Shown here in pieces: positions 1 to 10,059 of a DNA stretch of 64,000 bases. The notes below the pieces were generated by a model. It was given only the letters and a program-made list of their open reading frames with translations, had not been told where the DNA came from and searched no databases. Location of the stretch: the NCBI GenBank assembly GCA_949152475.1, contig OX424561.1, forward strand, positions 7,006,001-7,070,000, given 5' to 3'. Numbering within the stretch: position 1 is the first letter of the stretch; each line of letters starts with the position of its first letter. A program made the translations under genes and the position numbers. The DNA comes from Terebella lapidaria (taxonomy: Eukaryota > Annelida > Polychaeta > Terebellida > Terebellidae).

Positions 1-59
1 CATAAAACGTTACAATGGAGTTAAATGGCAATCCTATATGTGTTTTTATACCTGAAGCC

Positions 60-1500
60 TTGTATTAAATGTTTTCCCCCGCGGAGTGAAATTTGTCCTT
101 CGCGGAACAACGGTTTCTTAAATAGAACAAATATTCCTCTCACGGAACAAATTCAAATGTTTCCTCCACGGACAATCCCATCAACTCCTCAGATCATAGT
201 AAACTAGTATAGAAGCTGTTGTAGGAAACATTTGCTGCGCGTAGCAACATATTTGCTTCAGTGAAACATGTTTGCTCCATAGAAAACGTTTGCTCTGGTG
301 AGAAAAATTACTGCGAGCTGAAAACTACCGTGGCTGATAAATAACACTCCTCGAAGTAATCCTGACTAATACATAATTACCGCGGAAATAAAATTTCTTT
401 CGCGGAAATAATTTTTTTTTACGTGGAGATAAGTTTATTTACGCGGAAATATTTTTTACGCGGAAATAACTCTTTGTATGCGTAAATAACATCATTTACG
501 CGGAAATAACATTATTTAATTCTGCCGTGTGTGGGATATTACCCAAATACTGCCTACACGTGCTTTTATCTCTCTCTTGGCCGATGGGGGTAAATAAGGT
601 TATTTGCGCATAAGTAACGTTTTTTTCTGCGTAAATAAAGTTTTTTTTACACGGAAATAACATTAATTACTCCTGCCGAGTGATATACTAACCAAATACT
701 GCCTACACGTGCTTTTTTTCCCCTTGGTCGTTGGGGAGTAAAAAAACGTTACTTCCGCGTGAAAAAATTATTTACGCAGAAAAAACGTTATCACGCGTAA
801 AATACATTATTCACGTGTAAATTTTACGCGGAAATAAGGTTAATTATGTCACTTATGAACAAGTGAAGCTTACTTTATTTTTCAAACATTCGCTTTTTAT
901 GGGTAGATTTGTTCCAATAAGAAAATAACAGTGGCTGATAAGTGACGTTGTAGAAAACTTATTTATTTCTCGACGTAATCGTGACTGATACATAATCAAC
1001 ACCTTTCCCGCGTGAATAATGTTATTTACGCATGAAAAATGTTATTTACACGTAAATGTTTTTTACACGTAAAAAAAGTTATTTATGCGAAGTAACGTTT
1101 TTCTGCGTAAATAATGTTTTTACGCGGAAATAACGTTATTTACTTCTGCCATCTGTGAGGTACTAACCAAATACTGCCTACACGTGCTTTTATCTTTCTC
1201 TAGGTCGATGGGGTAAATAACTTGACTTCCACGTAAATAATGTTATTTACGCGTCAATAATGTTATTTACACGTAAATAAAGTTATTTACGCGTAAGTAA
1301 CGTTTTTTTCTGCGTAAATAAAGTTTTTTCCGCGGATATAACGCTATTTAAGCGGAAATAACGTTATTTACTCCTGCCGTGTGTGATATACAAACCAAAT
1401 ACTGCCTGCACGTGCCTTTATCTTTCCCTTGGTCGATGGGGGTAAATAACGTTAATTCCGCGTAAATAATGTTATTTCCGCGCATATTCCAATAGATATA
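60..1500. repeat. AT-rich satellite-like region with repeated TTTACGCGGAAATAA words
   Basis: The stretch is built from many short variants of a 10-25 base word (TTTACGCGGAAATAAC, ACGTAAATAACGTT and similar). Interspersed are four copies of a roughly 75-base box that starts near 525, 672, 1144 and 1371. Each box contains ACCAAATACTGCCTACACGT or a close variant, followed by a TTGGTCGATGGGG-type tail. The spacing is irregular (about 147, 472 and 227 bases), so this is not a clean tandem array. The words are rich in CG inside an AT-rich background. No coding capacity is seen; the 60-residue ORF at 25-207 is made of repeat words. It could be the interior of a non-autonomous transposon or a degenerate minisatellite. 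Confidence 0.75.
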
Positions 1501-1773
1501 CATATAATATGATTACGTGTTCTCACAGGGATTACATTGTACATTTGTGCCGTTTAAATATGTCTTTGTAATAACAATTTAAGTGATGTCTTGTAAATAT
1601 GTTGCAGCGACATACAAGTTTCACTGTAAACTTTTGTCATTATGCTGAAATAAATTGAATTGAATTGAATATAACGTTGTTTCTTGACAAGTTAATATGT
1701 CAATTGTGAACAAGTCAAGATTACTCCGAAAAATAAATAAGTTTTTTTTCGCAGTGCCACTTATCAGCCACTG
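328..1773. repeat. Inverted-repeat words (GTGGCTGATAA) around the satellite
   Basis: The 19-mer ACAGTGGCTGATAAGTGAC at 929-947 reappears as its reverse complement at 1755-1773 with one mismatch. A shorter direct relative, CGTGGCTGATAAATAA, lies at about 328-343. The flanking words (GAAAACT, CGACGTAATC/CGAAGTAATC) are also shared between 300-370 and 915-990. The pattern fits ends of a palindromic transposon surrounding the satellite words. No target duplication was identified. Confidence 0.45.
1525..1670 (+). mobile_element. LINE-type 3' end with (ATTGA)n tail
   Basis: The segment ends in a run of short ATTGA repeats (about 1652-1670), preceded by GCTGAAATAAATTGAATTGA with an AATAAA-like signal. 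Such short-repeat tails are characteristic of 5'-truncated CR1/Jockey-type LINE copies. No reverse transcriptase coding sequence is left, so the assignment rests on the tail alone. A tRNA-derived SINE sharing a LINE tail is an alternative. Confidence 0.45.
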
Positions 1774-1894
1774 TAGAAAACTATCTATTACGTGTTTAGT
1801 TTTATAATTATTTTACATATCTTCATATAATGTGGCGAAATTGAGCTACCCTACATAATATGAATAATTTGATAGGCCCGTGACTTTGCAGGTT

Positions 1895-2231
1895 TAAAAG
1901 AATGTTGCAGTCAAAATTTGATTGTTGCGCACGATCGACACCAGAGCTAACCAGAGTCGGGGTTTCGTTGGGTCACACAAACCCGTTCTTTGGCCGCATG
2001 CAGCGGGACGACAAGACATCTACTCCCCGCAATCACCCCGAGTTACCACCCGCACTACCTTACCGAGACAGGCGCGTGCCCGTCCGTGTGACGTCCGTGT
2101 GGGCCCAGGAATCAATCATGTATCCTTTGCTATACACTCGCTCGTCCGCAGCTTGCTAGCAGGTCTAGTGGTCCAGGAGCTCAGGATCATAGGTGTCTGC
2201 TACTCCGCTACACTGGATAAAACTTGTGAGT
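1895..2231 (+). other. GC-rich island, possible promoter or first exon
   Basis: About 330 bases are clearly richer in G and C than the flanks and contain many CG dinucleotides. A donor-like site (ACTTGTGAGTAC) lies near 2223-2231. Two overlapping reading frames (1902-2159 and 1922-2281) are open through it, but neither encodes a recognised domain. It could be a 5' exon with promoter of a gene whose other exons are not recognised here, or simply a fragment of a GC-rich repeat. Confidence 0.25.
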
Positions 2232-2281
2232 ACACACACGATTGCATGTCGATAAATGTTTTATGTTTTCTCAATAAGTAG

Positions 2282-4870
2282 TCGATATTCTTAAATTATA
2301 AATCAAATAATTATGTATTTTGGAGTAGTATAGAATTACGTTTTTTGAACCTGAATAGTCAAGACATTCACGTATGTATGATTCAAGATGCATTGTATTT
2401 TTTTGCTTTGGATGAAAACACGAAAACATATCGGAATATCCATTCAAGGTAATTCAATTATGGTTCAATTATGGTAATTCGGGAAATCAGTAAAAAGGGT
2501 GATCGGTGGCAACTCCAAAATGCGAGACGACAAAACGATATAGGCATGGACATGACAGATTTGAATACTATCGAACAAATCTTTTGTGGTAATCGACCAT
2601 CCTTTATGGCACATGTACGTCGTACATGAAGGGGGAGAACGAGCGAATTATTCTGCTGTACGTCGTGGCATACACCAAAACTTACATTTCTCATAATCTG
2701 CACTTTGTATATGCATTGAAATTCCCAACCTATCTCTGAATGTCTTGTAGAATTATTGTGTTATTTGATAGAAATATGTTTCCAGTTTGCAAAAATATGA
2801 ATAATAATAATGATAATAGGGTATGTACAATAATAATCATTTGCGTAAAAAGAGAGTGTAGATATTGCCCAGTGAATATACACTCAGTTGGATAATGGAT
2901 TTTTTAAAATCAATATTTCGTGCTTTTTCATGCACGATGTACATGGAAATAATGTTAAAGTACTAGTAAAGTGCTAATATGATGTGAACTTATATGAAAC
3001 ATCTCATTGCTCTGAGCAAAATGTGTATTCACATTTGCATGTTACTACTACTTTAATACTTGTGGCAATACGAAAACATAATTCTATCAATAATAAATTT
3101 CATATTCATATCATATATGCCACATGGCATAGCGAAATAGGTACAGAATTCCATGAATCTACTTTGAGCAGATTCTGATACTACTGAGACCACAACTTGC
3201 ATGGAATTATTCACTCCATCTGTATATTAATTGTGTATTCATAGCGGAAATACACATTACCAATCTGCGGAAAATTAATTTCCTCGCTTGTATGCGGAAA
3301 ATCTATATAAGCAATTGCTTTCAAAGCGGTAGGCTCTACTGAGCAGTTTATGTATTAAATCAGTCGCACTATAATCGCATTTTCATTGGATGTCTACGAA
3401 TACGTTTGATGTTGCAATGGCTTCATGTGGTCATGACAAGCCGTATAAGATGAATCCTCCAAAGGAAGACGCCGATAAGTGAATAGAGAAATGAGATCCT
3501 CAGTGTGACTCTATAAAATACTTTTAGTGTTCCACGTCTTCAAGAAATTGGTTTATTTTCAGAAAAGAGCTGGGTATCGTGTCAATTTCAATGTCACTTG
3601 CATATCACCTTTCCACAACACCCACACAAATATAAAATTTGCTCCATCACAATCTTACGCCATACTAGTAATAGGACCACACATATACTCATATTACCAT
3701 TAATATATATCTGCAGGAAGCAGAGTTATATCAATTTCCAATATTTTAGACGAATCTTTGAGGGTATTAGATATATGTTTTCACACAGGAAGGTTACTGT
3801 AGAATTATGGTCACAAAATAACACAGACAAAATAATACTCAAGGGATAAGGGGTCAGGGGGTGACACAATATAATAACTATGGGATCATATTAAATGCAC
3901 ATGTAATGAAAGTTAAGTCCAATTACCAGAACAAAAAGTAATATCTATCAACTTGTTTGTACATGATGCTCTAAACGTATACATATATCGAATAGGTACC
4001 AGAACTTGAAGGTCAGAGCACTCAGACTGGACAATGCCATGTAATTAGCCAGTTCGTGGTTGCCAAAGCGCCAGCATTGTGGCAGCTGTGAACTAGCGGC
4101 TGGCGATTAGCTAAAATTATAGCAAATGATGGAATAGCCTCTTACACCGGGATAAGTAACCATGCCATGTCATGATACAATCATCTGGTGCCGCGTGTTA
4201 CAATGGCGAGTGTGATCGTGTTGTGGCAATAATGTCCGGTTATCGCCTACACAAATTAAACAAATGTCAGCCAATTACTTCTGTGTAGAATACTGTAGTC
4301 TCCCCATTTAACCTATTAGCGAGCACTATTATCTTTGTGTAACGAACAAGAAGCTATCCGTACATTTCGTTTCTAGAACGTCTTCATCGATTCGAAGGTG
4401 TGGGTGTGTTTGTCTGTATCTGCAGTTTGAAATAAATTCATGGATGCAACAAGGAACGATATATTATGCCAATAAAAACATAAGTACCACGAAATAATAA
4501 CATAACACATGGTTATGTCATAGTTTTGTTACGTAAATTATCGAAATGTGATAATTTGTTGTAACAGGTTGATTCTTATCAGTGCACAATCGCAGACAAA
4601 ATGATTCAAATTTTATTACCCCAAAGAAGTGGTCATGACATACCATTTTTCATCAGTGCCCGGGTGACACAAGGAGGGGCTCGGAACGATTGGGAATCTC
4701 ATTCGAGTCAGTGGTGGGCGCATTGAAAATACTGCGACGTATCACGTCAGGGGCTGCTGGTTGGGCACTGTATTGAACCTCGTTAATTTACTGAACGCCA
4801 GAGGTCTCTAGGTCTGCTCTTGGTCACGTGTGCAGATCATTCTATGTGTTACCAGTACTCGATCGTGGTC
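2282..4870. other. Non-coding AT-rich interval
   Basis: No ORF with recognisable protein similarity, no RNA gene and no clear repeat pair were seen on either strand. Only short ORFs occur (for example 2458-2703 minus, 2984-3178, 3598-3849), with low-complexity or unremarkable translations. Confidence 0.6.
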
Positions 4871-4878
4871 AAGCACCC

Positions 4879-4887
4879 TATATAGGA
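4879..4887 (+). promoter_or_regulatory. Candidate TATA box of the GPCR gene
   Basis: CTATATAGG lies about 200 bases before the GPCR start codon, in a locally GC-richer stretch with a CACGTG E-box just downstream (about 4895-4900). If used, transcription would start near 4910 and give a 5' leader of roughly 180 bases. This is a motif call; TATA-like words are frequent in AT-rich DNA. Confidence 0.35.
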
Positions 4888-5087
4888 ATATATACACGTG
4901 TCCATGAGCAGATCAGTGTTCTTCAGAAGATCCAGACGGTTGTATGTTGTTGGTTTTCTGTTGCGACAAGAATAAGGGTCTATAATAGGTTACGCAAAAA
5001 CTAAATCACTATGTATATTCAAAATACTTGTTCGCCAATTTTTGCCAACAATTTTTTGTCGTTCCAGAGTAAGGGAAAACTTGAATA

Positions 5088-6221
5088 ATGCAAACTTCAA
5101 TTGTCACGATGACTACTTCACTACTTGACAATGTTACCGACATGAGAACGGAATATGACGCCTCCCAACAGCCGACACAGCTGGCCACGTCTACTGGGGC
5201 GACTGTCATGCTGATCTTCTTCACCGCAGGCATGTTTGGTAACATCTGGATCTTAGTCGCCATAGCAACCAAGCGGAACATGTGGACGGTGATTAACACT
5301 TTCATCGCCAGTCTTCTAGTGAACGACGTGCTCAGTCTGTGTCTGATCGTTGTTCTCATCATCGACTCCTACATCTGGAGGGAATGGACAGCTGGAGAAA
5401 TCATGTGTAAACTCAACCCCGAGTTCACGGTGGCCTTCATCGGGTCGTCCCTATGGCACACTGCCCTTATCGCCATCCACCGCTACATCGTAGTCGTACA
5501 CAACAACATATACGGCAAACTCAACAAGAAATTGTATGTGATCTTTGTTCTGGTCATGGCTCGTGCTGTACCATTTGCATGTGCAACACCCGGATTCACT
5601 TTGCAAACTTCTGGATACATGCCAAAAATGTTGAGGTGCATTTTATTGCCCACCCAGAAGGAACGAATAATTTCTGTGACAGTTATTCAAGTTATTCTAC
5701 CGAGTGTCATCGTGGTACTCTGCTACGCTCTGATATTCTGCTACGTTCACAAAGTCTCTCGACAACTGCAAGATTCGAATATCGTGCTGAGACGTGAGAT
5801 GCAGATCACAAAGATGTTCGGCGTTATTTTCCTGAACATCCTGCTGGGTTTCGTGCCGTACACGGTTCTGCGCAACGCGGATCGCGACAACAACATCCAC
5901 GCAGATGTGTACGTCGTGGTGGCCGTCTTCTACGCCATAGCCATCTGCTCCAGCCCGCTCGTCTACGGCATCATGTCTAGGGACATCAGGGTCGCCTGTA
6001 GCACGCTCGTCTGCAACCTAGCGAGCACCTGGTTGTGCTGCCAGCGCTCCATGCACGTGCAAAGATGGCAACCACAGACGGAAGTCGGCGAGACGCAGAC
6101 GTCCATGGTGACACGAGACACGAACACAGATGTCCTCACCAAAGACGAATGTGAACAAATACCAGATTCATCGGTAGGACTGACGACAGACAAAAGTGAA
6201 GAGGGAAATCTGAGCTTGTGA
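5088..6221 (+). CDS. Class A (rhodopsin-like) G-protein-coupled receptor, possibly Moody/Tre1/GPR84-like
   Basis: The 377-residue single-exon protein has seven hydrophobic segments typical of rhodopsin-family receptors. Visible landmarks are: an N-terminal sequon (NVT, residue 15); GN in TM1 (51-52); D80 in TM2; W100 and C107 before TM3, with C184 as the likely disulfide partner in loop 2; HRY (131-133) in place of DRY at the end of TM3; P205 and Y213 in TM5; FVP (255-257) in TM6 without the usual CWxP; and SPLVY (289-293) in place of NPxxY in TM7. The C-tail (about 305-377) is acidic and rich in Ser/Thr, with cysteines at 310-318 that could be palmitoylated. The first ATG was chosen because it gives a normal-length N-terminus. 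A TATA-like box and a poly(A) signal flank it closely. The HRY motif and TM6/TM7 sequence suggest an orphan Moody/Tre1/GPR84-type or melatonin-like receptor; the ligand is unknown. The subfamily assignment is uncertain, but the GPCR call is firm. Confidence 0.93.
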   Translation: MQTSIVTMTTSLLDNVTDMRTEYDASQQPTQLATSTGATVMLIFFTAGMFGNIWILVAIATKRNMWTVINTFIASLLVNDVLSLCLIVVLIIDSYIWREWTAGEIMCKLNPEFTVAFIGSSLWHTALIAIHRYIVVVHNNIYGKLNKKLYVIFVLVMARAVPFACATPGFTLQTSGYMPKMLRCILLPTQKERIISVTVIQVILPSVIVVLCYALIFCYVHKVSRQLQDSNIVLRREMQITKMFGVIFLNILLGFVPYTVLRNADRDNNIHADVYVVVAVFYAIAICSSPLVYGIMSRDIRVACSTLVCNLASTWLCCQRSMHVQRWQPQTEVGETQTSMVTRDTNTDVLTKDECEQIPDSSVGLTTDKSEEGNLSL

Positions 6222-6326
6222 TTCAATGTCGTAACCCGGATATGTGTGTACCTTGTCGTCAGTTCGGCATCTGTATCGAACGTATATGCATTTTATGTTT
6301 GTATGTTTTCTATACATATTCCTTCG

Positions 6327-6332
6327 AATAAA
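6327..6332 (+). terminator. Poly(A) signal AATAAA after the GPCR
   Basis: A canonical AATAAA lies 106 bases after the GPCR stop codon, which would give a compact 3' UTR. It supports 5088-6221 being the last or only coding exon of that gene. Confidence 0.6.
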
Positions 6333-6339
6333 GCTACAT

Positions 6340-6860
6340 AGAGTACAAATGAGACAAAATAATGATTACTGACTGTTTTTGTGCAACGCGCAAGGAAGTC
6401 TACAAGGAAGTATATAGGCCTACATATTTCCCTTTTAACGTTAAACTAATTGCACTGCACGTCATATTATCGAGTATTTTTTCTCTGACCATTTAGCAAG
6501 AAACCATTTCACACGTGACAACCACACATGACGAATACATTTGTACTCAGAAACGTATCATAATGACTTTGGCGGCGTTATCTTCGCAGTGCAGCCATGG
6601 AAAATATTTGTGCATTGAATGTATAATGAACAGTATCGATTCTGCGATTATATGCACAGATTACTAGCAAATCCACCATCCAAACTCCAGTTCACCCACT
6701 TGTCTACAATTCACACAATAAAAATGTGCATATATAACAGTACGGAACTGTATATATTTTTATGTTTTCACATATGAATGAAACAATTCCGGTGCAATGC
6801 TAACACAATCGAAATTGCCATTGGAATGAAATGTTCCTGCTCTCTGTACCAACACAGTTT
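6340..6860. other. Non-coding interval
   Basis: AT-rich sequence without recognisable coding, RNA or repeat features. The duplicated module begins at its right edge. Confidence 0.5.
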
Positions 6861-7673
6861 CCGCATCATTTTATGATTCATTCACATCACGATTAATAAT
6901 CTAAATATCCACGTTAATTCGTATTTTGGTTTAGGAAGCTTGTTTTACAATGACTGCACTCACCTAACAGCATACGGTGTGGTATGACGTTGACAGCAAA
7001 GCCTACAGCCTGAGGGCACAATAAATTACGCACTGTTTACTTTCAACGTTCAAATAATATTTATGTAATTTTTGTCATACCTCCAATCGCCCATCATTTG
7101 TATTTCGCCGCTGCAATTAACAGCAATACATGATATCACTGATAACCATCAGAAATAAATTTCAAACTGAATCAGTTGATTACTACATATGAAGTAATTA
7201 TCTGGAGTACAGTATAGATGAAAAGCATATTACTTTCCACGTAAATCTGATGAAGCCTACAATTACTTTATCAAAAAATCATCGCAGCCAATTTTTTTCC
7301 ACCTTATATGTGATTTTGATTCTAATTAAAATCTTTTTAGAAAAGTCAGGTACGAAATTGAGCAATTGAATCGATTTCCCTAAGCTAATCTGGTGTGAGC
7401 TTTGAGCACCTCCAATCCTGTGGTGATAACTCCACATGAGAGTTCTCCAAAGACACTGACACTGGAGATCATTATCTTTCTTAGTCAACACCAGCGACTG
7501 TAATCCATTTCAATCTTGATCGCATGGCAACCGTCGTATGGTCATTCACCTGCAAGGTGTAGGTGTTAAGTACAAACGCGAGCCTTCCAGCGGTTTGCGC
7601 ATGTTAAACATACAGAAAAGTGCTATATAAAAACTACAATTTATTACAATTATCCCATTGTACGTCGACATTT

Positions 7674-7859
7674 ATGGATCAATTGGGTAAGCTGAATAAG
7701 GTTTTGGATGTTCAAGGTGGTAGATTCGAAGAGAAAACGAGATGTGTAATTGTTATTGTTCCATGCACCATTGCGCAGACGTCGGGGGAAAATCTCAAAG
7801 ATTCATTCTGTGTACTGCCTCATGAAGACTTAAATGGGCGTATATCTAATCGTTATTAA
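7674..7859 (+). pseudogene. Unrecognised exon-like ORF (module copy 1)
   Basis: The frame opens at an ATG in the context CGACATTTATGGATCAATT, which is nearly the same as the context at 12680 and similar to the one at 18687. It encodes MDQLGKLNKVL followed by VQGGRFEEKTRCVIVIVPC. The related frames read MVQLGKEAFVQDGLLMKKC (12680) and VHIQYGLHEKGNRHPIT (18690). Similarity at protein level across three copies suggests a former coding exon. I do not recognise the family. It may still be an exon, but most likely all copies are decayed. Confidence 0.3.
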
Positions 7860-7929
7860 AGTATTATGGTATTATACCATGCACATATCTGATCGCCGAT
7901 ATTATGGCCACGCTATTAACATCAGCATA

Positions 7930-8073
7930 GACAACAAAGTGTTGGAAGTTTTCTGTCAGGGCGACTGCGATAATATCTACATTGTGGCCAATTTGACAGG
8001 AGTCGAAGACAAACAAAGAATCGTCAACAAAGAATCTTCACAGCCAACTCTAAAGCCAAATATGCTTTCTTAA
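7930..8073 (+). pseudogene. Second exon-like ORF of module copy 1
   Basis: The frame encodes VLEVFCQGDCDNIYIVANLT and further residues to a stop at 8073. The equivalent segment in copy 2 (about 12940-13106) reads YLCQAFISQSDDSDRRNYVV, then TNLEGG. A third, more decayed relative lies at about 18975-19060 (words CAAGTGTTGACAA, TTTCATTTCACT, GGTGGCCAATTT). Conserved features are the CQ-rich start and the IVANLT/VVTNLE strand. The family is unknown. Confidence 0.3.
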
Positions 8074-8094
8074 TCTTCGTCTCAGTTCATTCCT

Positions 8095-9040
8095 GATCTT
8101 GAACATGTTGTTTATAAAGTTATTGTTTGTATTAGTAACTGGTGTATTATGCCAAAAATAACACAAGTAATAAAAACATATCTTAGGTTTGGTTATATCT
8201 TAGGCTTGTTTGTGGCATCATCAAAACCTGGTTGTATATTGTGGTTCAATACAGCTTTGATCTGGTTGTATTGGTGGTTTAATACTCTTTGATGTGGTAT
8301 TGTGGGTAAATATTTTATCACGATTAACATCCGCGCACACAATCCGAGTGTTGATACAAGGTGGCTAAAAATCCTAACCAAAACCTCAGTCATGCCATGT
8401 GTCATATCAGTCGTATGTAAAAATGAAACGAATTAAAAAATGAGTAGATATACATGAGTCTCAGATAACCTTCGATAACATTTACGTTAAGTAAACAGTG
8501 TGTTCAAAGTGCCCGCCGTTGGTCATAAAATATGTCTACAGATGCACTTTGTCAACTGTTAAAGAGTATCATCCAGTGCATAATCGATGACTCTGGTGAT
8601 GCTATTTTCCAGTTTCGAGATGGTTCTTGGCACACGAGATGTCCATTTGGCGATATGACCGTTGTTTCTCCGAAAAAATGTATTCTTATGATATATTTCT
8701 TCGCCAAGAAAAACGCACTCTTCAAGACCTTGAGTTCAGAGCTACTGAGTCAGCGTTTTAGAGCTGTACGAGTAAACACTTATTTAGAATGATGAAAACT
8801 TCTCTACCATTAAATTTTGATTCCATGAAAACTGATTGTGTGACAACTAACTGGACCTGCAGGTTTATGGATAGATTGCTATCGTGATGTCCATAGCCGA
8901 TTTGAATGGAAGTATATAGTACATTGATATCATTTATTTGCTCATATAATTCGGTTGGTTTCTTGTGCTATCTTGTATATTCATGCCAGGAAGGCTTCGA
9001 TTACAAAAACAGATCCCGCTACTAGTCTGTTTGCCGTGTC
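8095..9040. other. Mostly non-coding; one exon-like ORF at 8531-8792
   Basis: About 8205-8290 contains a short fragment of the Penelope-type terminal repeat (GGCATCATCAAAACCTGGTT, GGTTGTATTGGTGGTT). At 8531 a TGTCTACAG acceptor-like site is followed by an open frame to 8792 (ALCQLLKSIIQCIIDDSG, DAIFQFRDGSWHTRCPFG). The composition is protein-like but I do not recognise it. Nothing else stands out. Confidence 0.3.
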
Positions 9041-9617
9041 TGATTCTATCACATCGCGATTAAATATCCGCGTTTAAAATATATTGTGTATATATTTATT
9101 GAGGTAGGTTAGTTTTCAAAGACATGTAGTTATTTAATCACTCAACCACATGATGCGTTATGATATTCAATAATTTTACTGAATTAATTGTATTTTGTCA
9201 GCACACACGGGTGATGAACGTACCTGCAAGGCTGTTTTGCTTTTATCATTTGTTTCTCGTGTTCATGGTGTTTCACAAAATTGAATCTCAAACAACATCA
9301 CAGCCACCCGATGGTACAAATGTGTACTGAACAAAAGTTCACTTTACAAATTTAAAAACTTCAATGTATATGTTTACATATATATGTAAAGTTTTGTATT
9401 TCCGATTCCTCCATTCGCCTATCATTCGTGTTTCCCTGGTGCAATCAACAGCTATTCAAAATACAACAACAATAGTTGCTGTTGTCATGTGATATTTTAA
9501 CACTGAATCGATTATTACATATGAATAGCAATTAATTGAAGTTCAGAAATGATGAACAGCACAGTATTTTGCATGTAAAAGTTCATGAAGTCTACAATAT
9601 ATAAAATAATCATCATA
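9040..9617 (+). repeat. Diverged duplicated module, copy 2, left part
   Basis: Matches 6865-7270 in the same order (CACATCGCGATTAA, the CTATCATTCGTGTTTCC block, CATGAAGTCTACAA). It stops abruptly near 9617, and the module resumes at about 12352, so about 2.7 kb of Penelope-derived sequence sits in it. Confidence 0.5.
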
Positions 9618-9639
9618 CCACTAAATAATAATCATCATA

Positions 9640-10059
9640 CCACTAAATAATCCCAAGTTTGGTGATTATTTGGATGTCATATATCCTACGGAACTTGAAA
9701 TTAAGGATACTACAGACTCCGCTAATTTTTCCAACTATCTAGACCTGAGGTTGGAGATTGATAATGATTCTAACCTGTCAACTAGATTATATGACAAACG
9801 TGATGATTTCAATTTTTCCATAGTCAATTTCCCTTTTCTAAGCAGCAACATTCCTATGTCACCGGCATATGGTGTTAGTGTGTTTGTTTCTCAACTTATA
9901 CGCTATTCCAGAGCTAGTTGCAAATATGAGGAATTTGTCTATCGAAGTGCCCAGCTAGTCTCTGAACTGCTGCGACAAGGATATGTTATACCAAGACTTA
10001 TAGCTGCGTTCAAAAAATTCTATGGACGTCATCATGATCTGGTTCAGTCCCCGATCTAA
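9640..10059 (+). mobile_element. Penelope-like element: C-terminal reverse transcriptase fragment
   Basis: The frame reads DVIYPTELEIKDTTDSA, then YLDLRLEID, RLYDKRDDFNFSIVNFPF, SPAYGV, SQLIRYSRA, LLRQGYVIPRL and KFYGRHHDLV. This is the region just downstream of the catalytic palm of Penelope-type reverse transcriptases and parallels the longer copy at 16.1-17.2 kb. Only the part downstream of the catalytic residues is present, so the copy is truncated at its 5' side. Assignment to the Penelope-like order is from recognition of the RT style; a GIY-YIG endonuclease was not seen. Confidence 0.7.

Larger units (their letters stand above)
6865..8095 (+). repeat. Diverged duplicated module, copy 1
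   Basis: The left part (about 6865-7270) resembles 9040-9615, sharing words such as CACATCACGATTAA versus CACATCGCGATTAA and CCATCATTTGTATTTC versus CTATCATTCGTGTTTC. The right part (about 7270-8090) resembles 12352-13110, sharing TCGATTTCCCTAAGCTAATC and GAGCTTTGAGCAC exactly. It holds two exon-like frames (7674-7859 and about 7930-8073). Divergence is substantial, so the duplication is old. The module probably contains remnants of a host gene rather than a transposon, because no transposon protein or terminal repeat is associated with it. Confidence 0.55.

Noticed and set aside
5009-5362. 117-residue minus-strand ORF over the GPCR, plus 5453-5797, 5697-5900 and 5963-6226
   Set aside because: Shadows of the GPCR coding frame.
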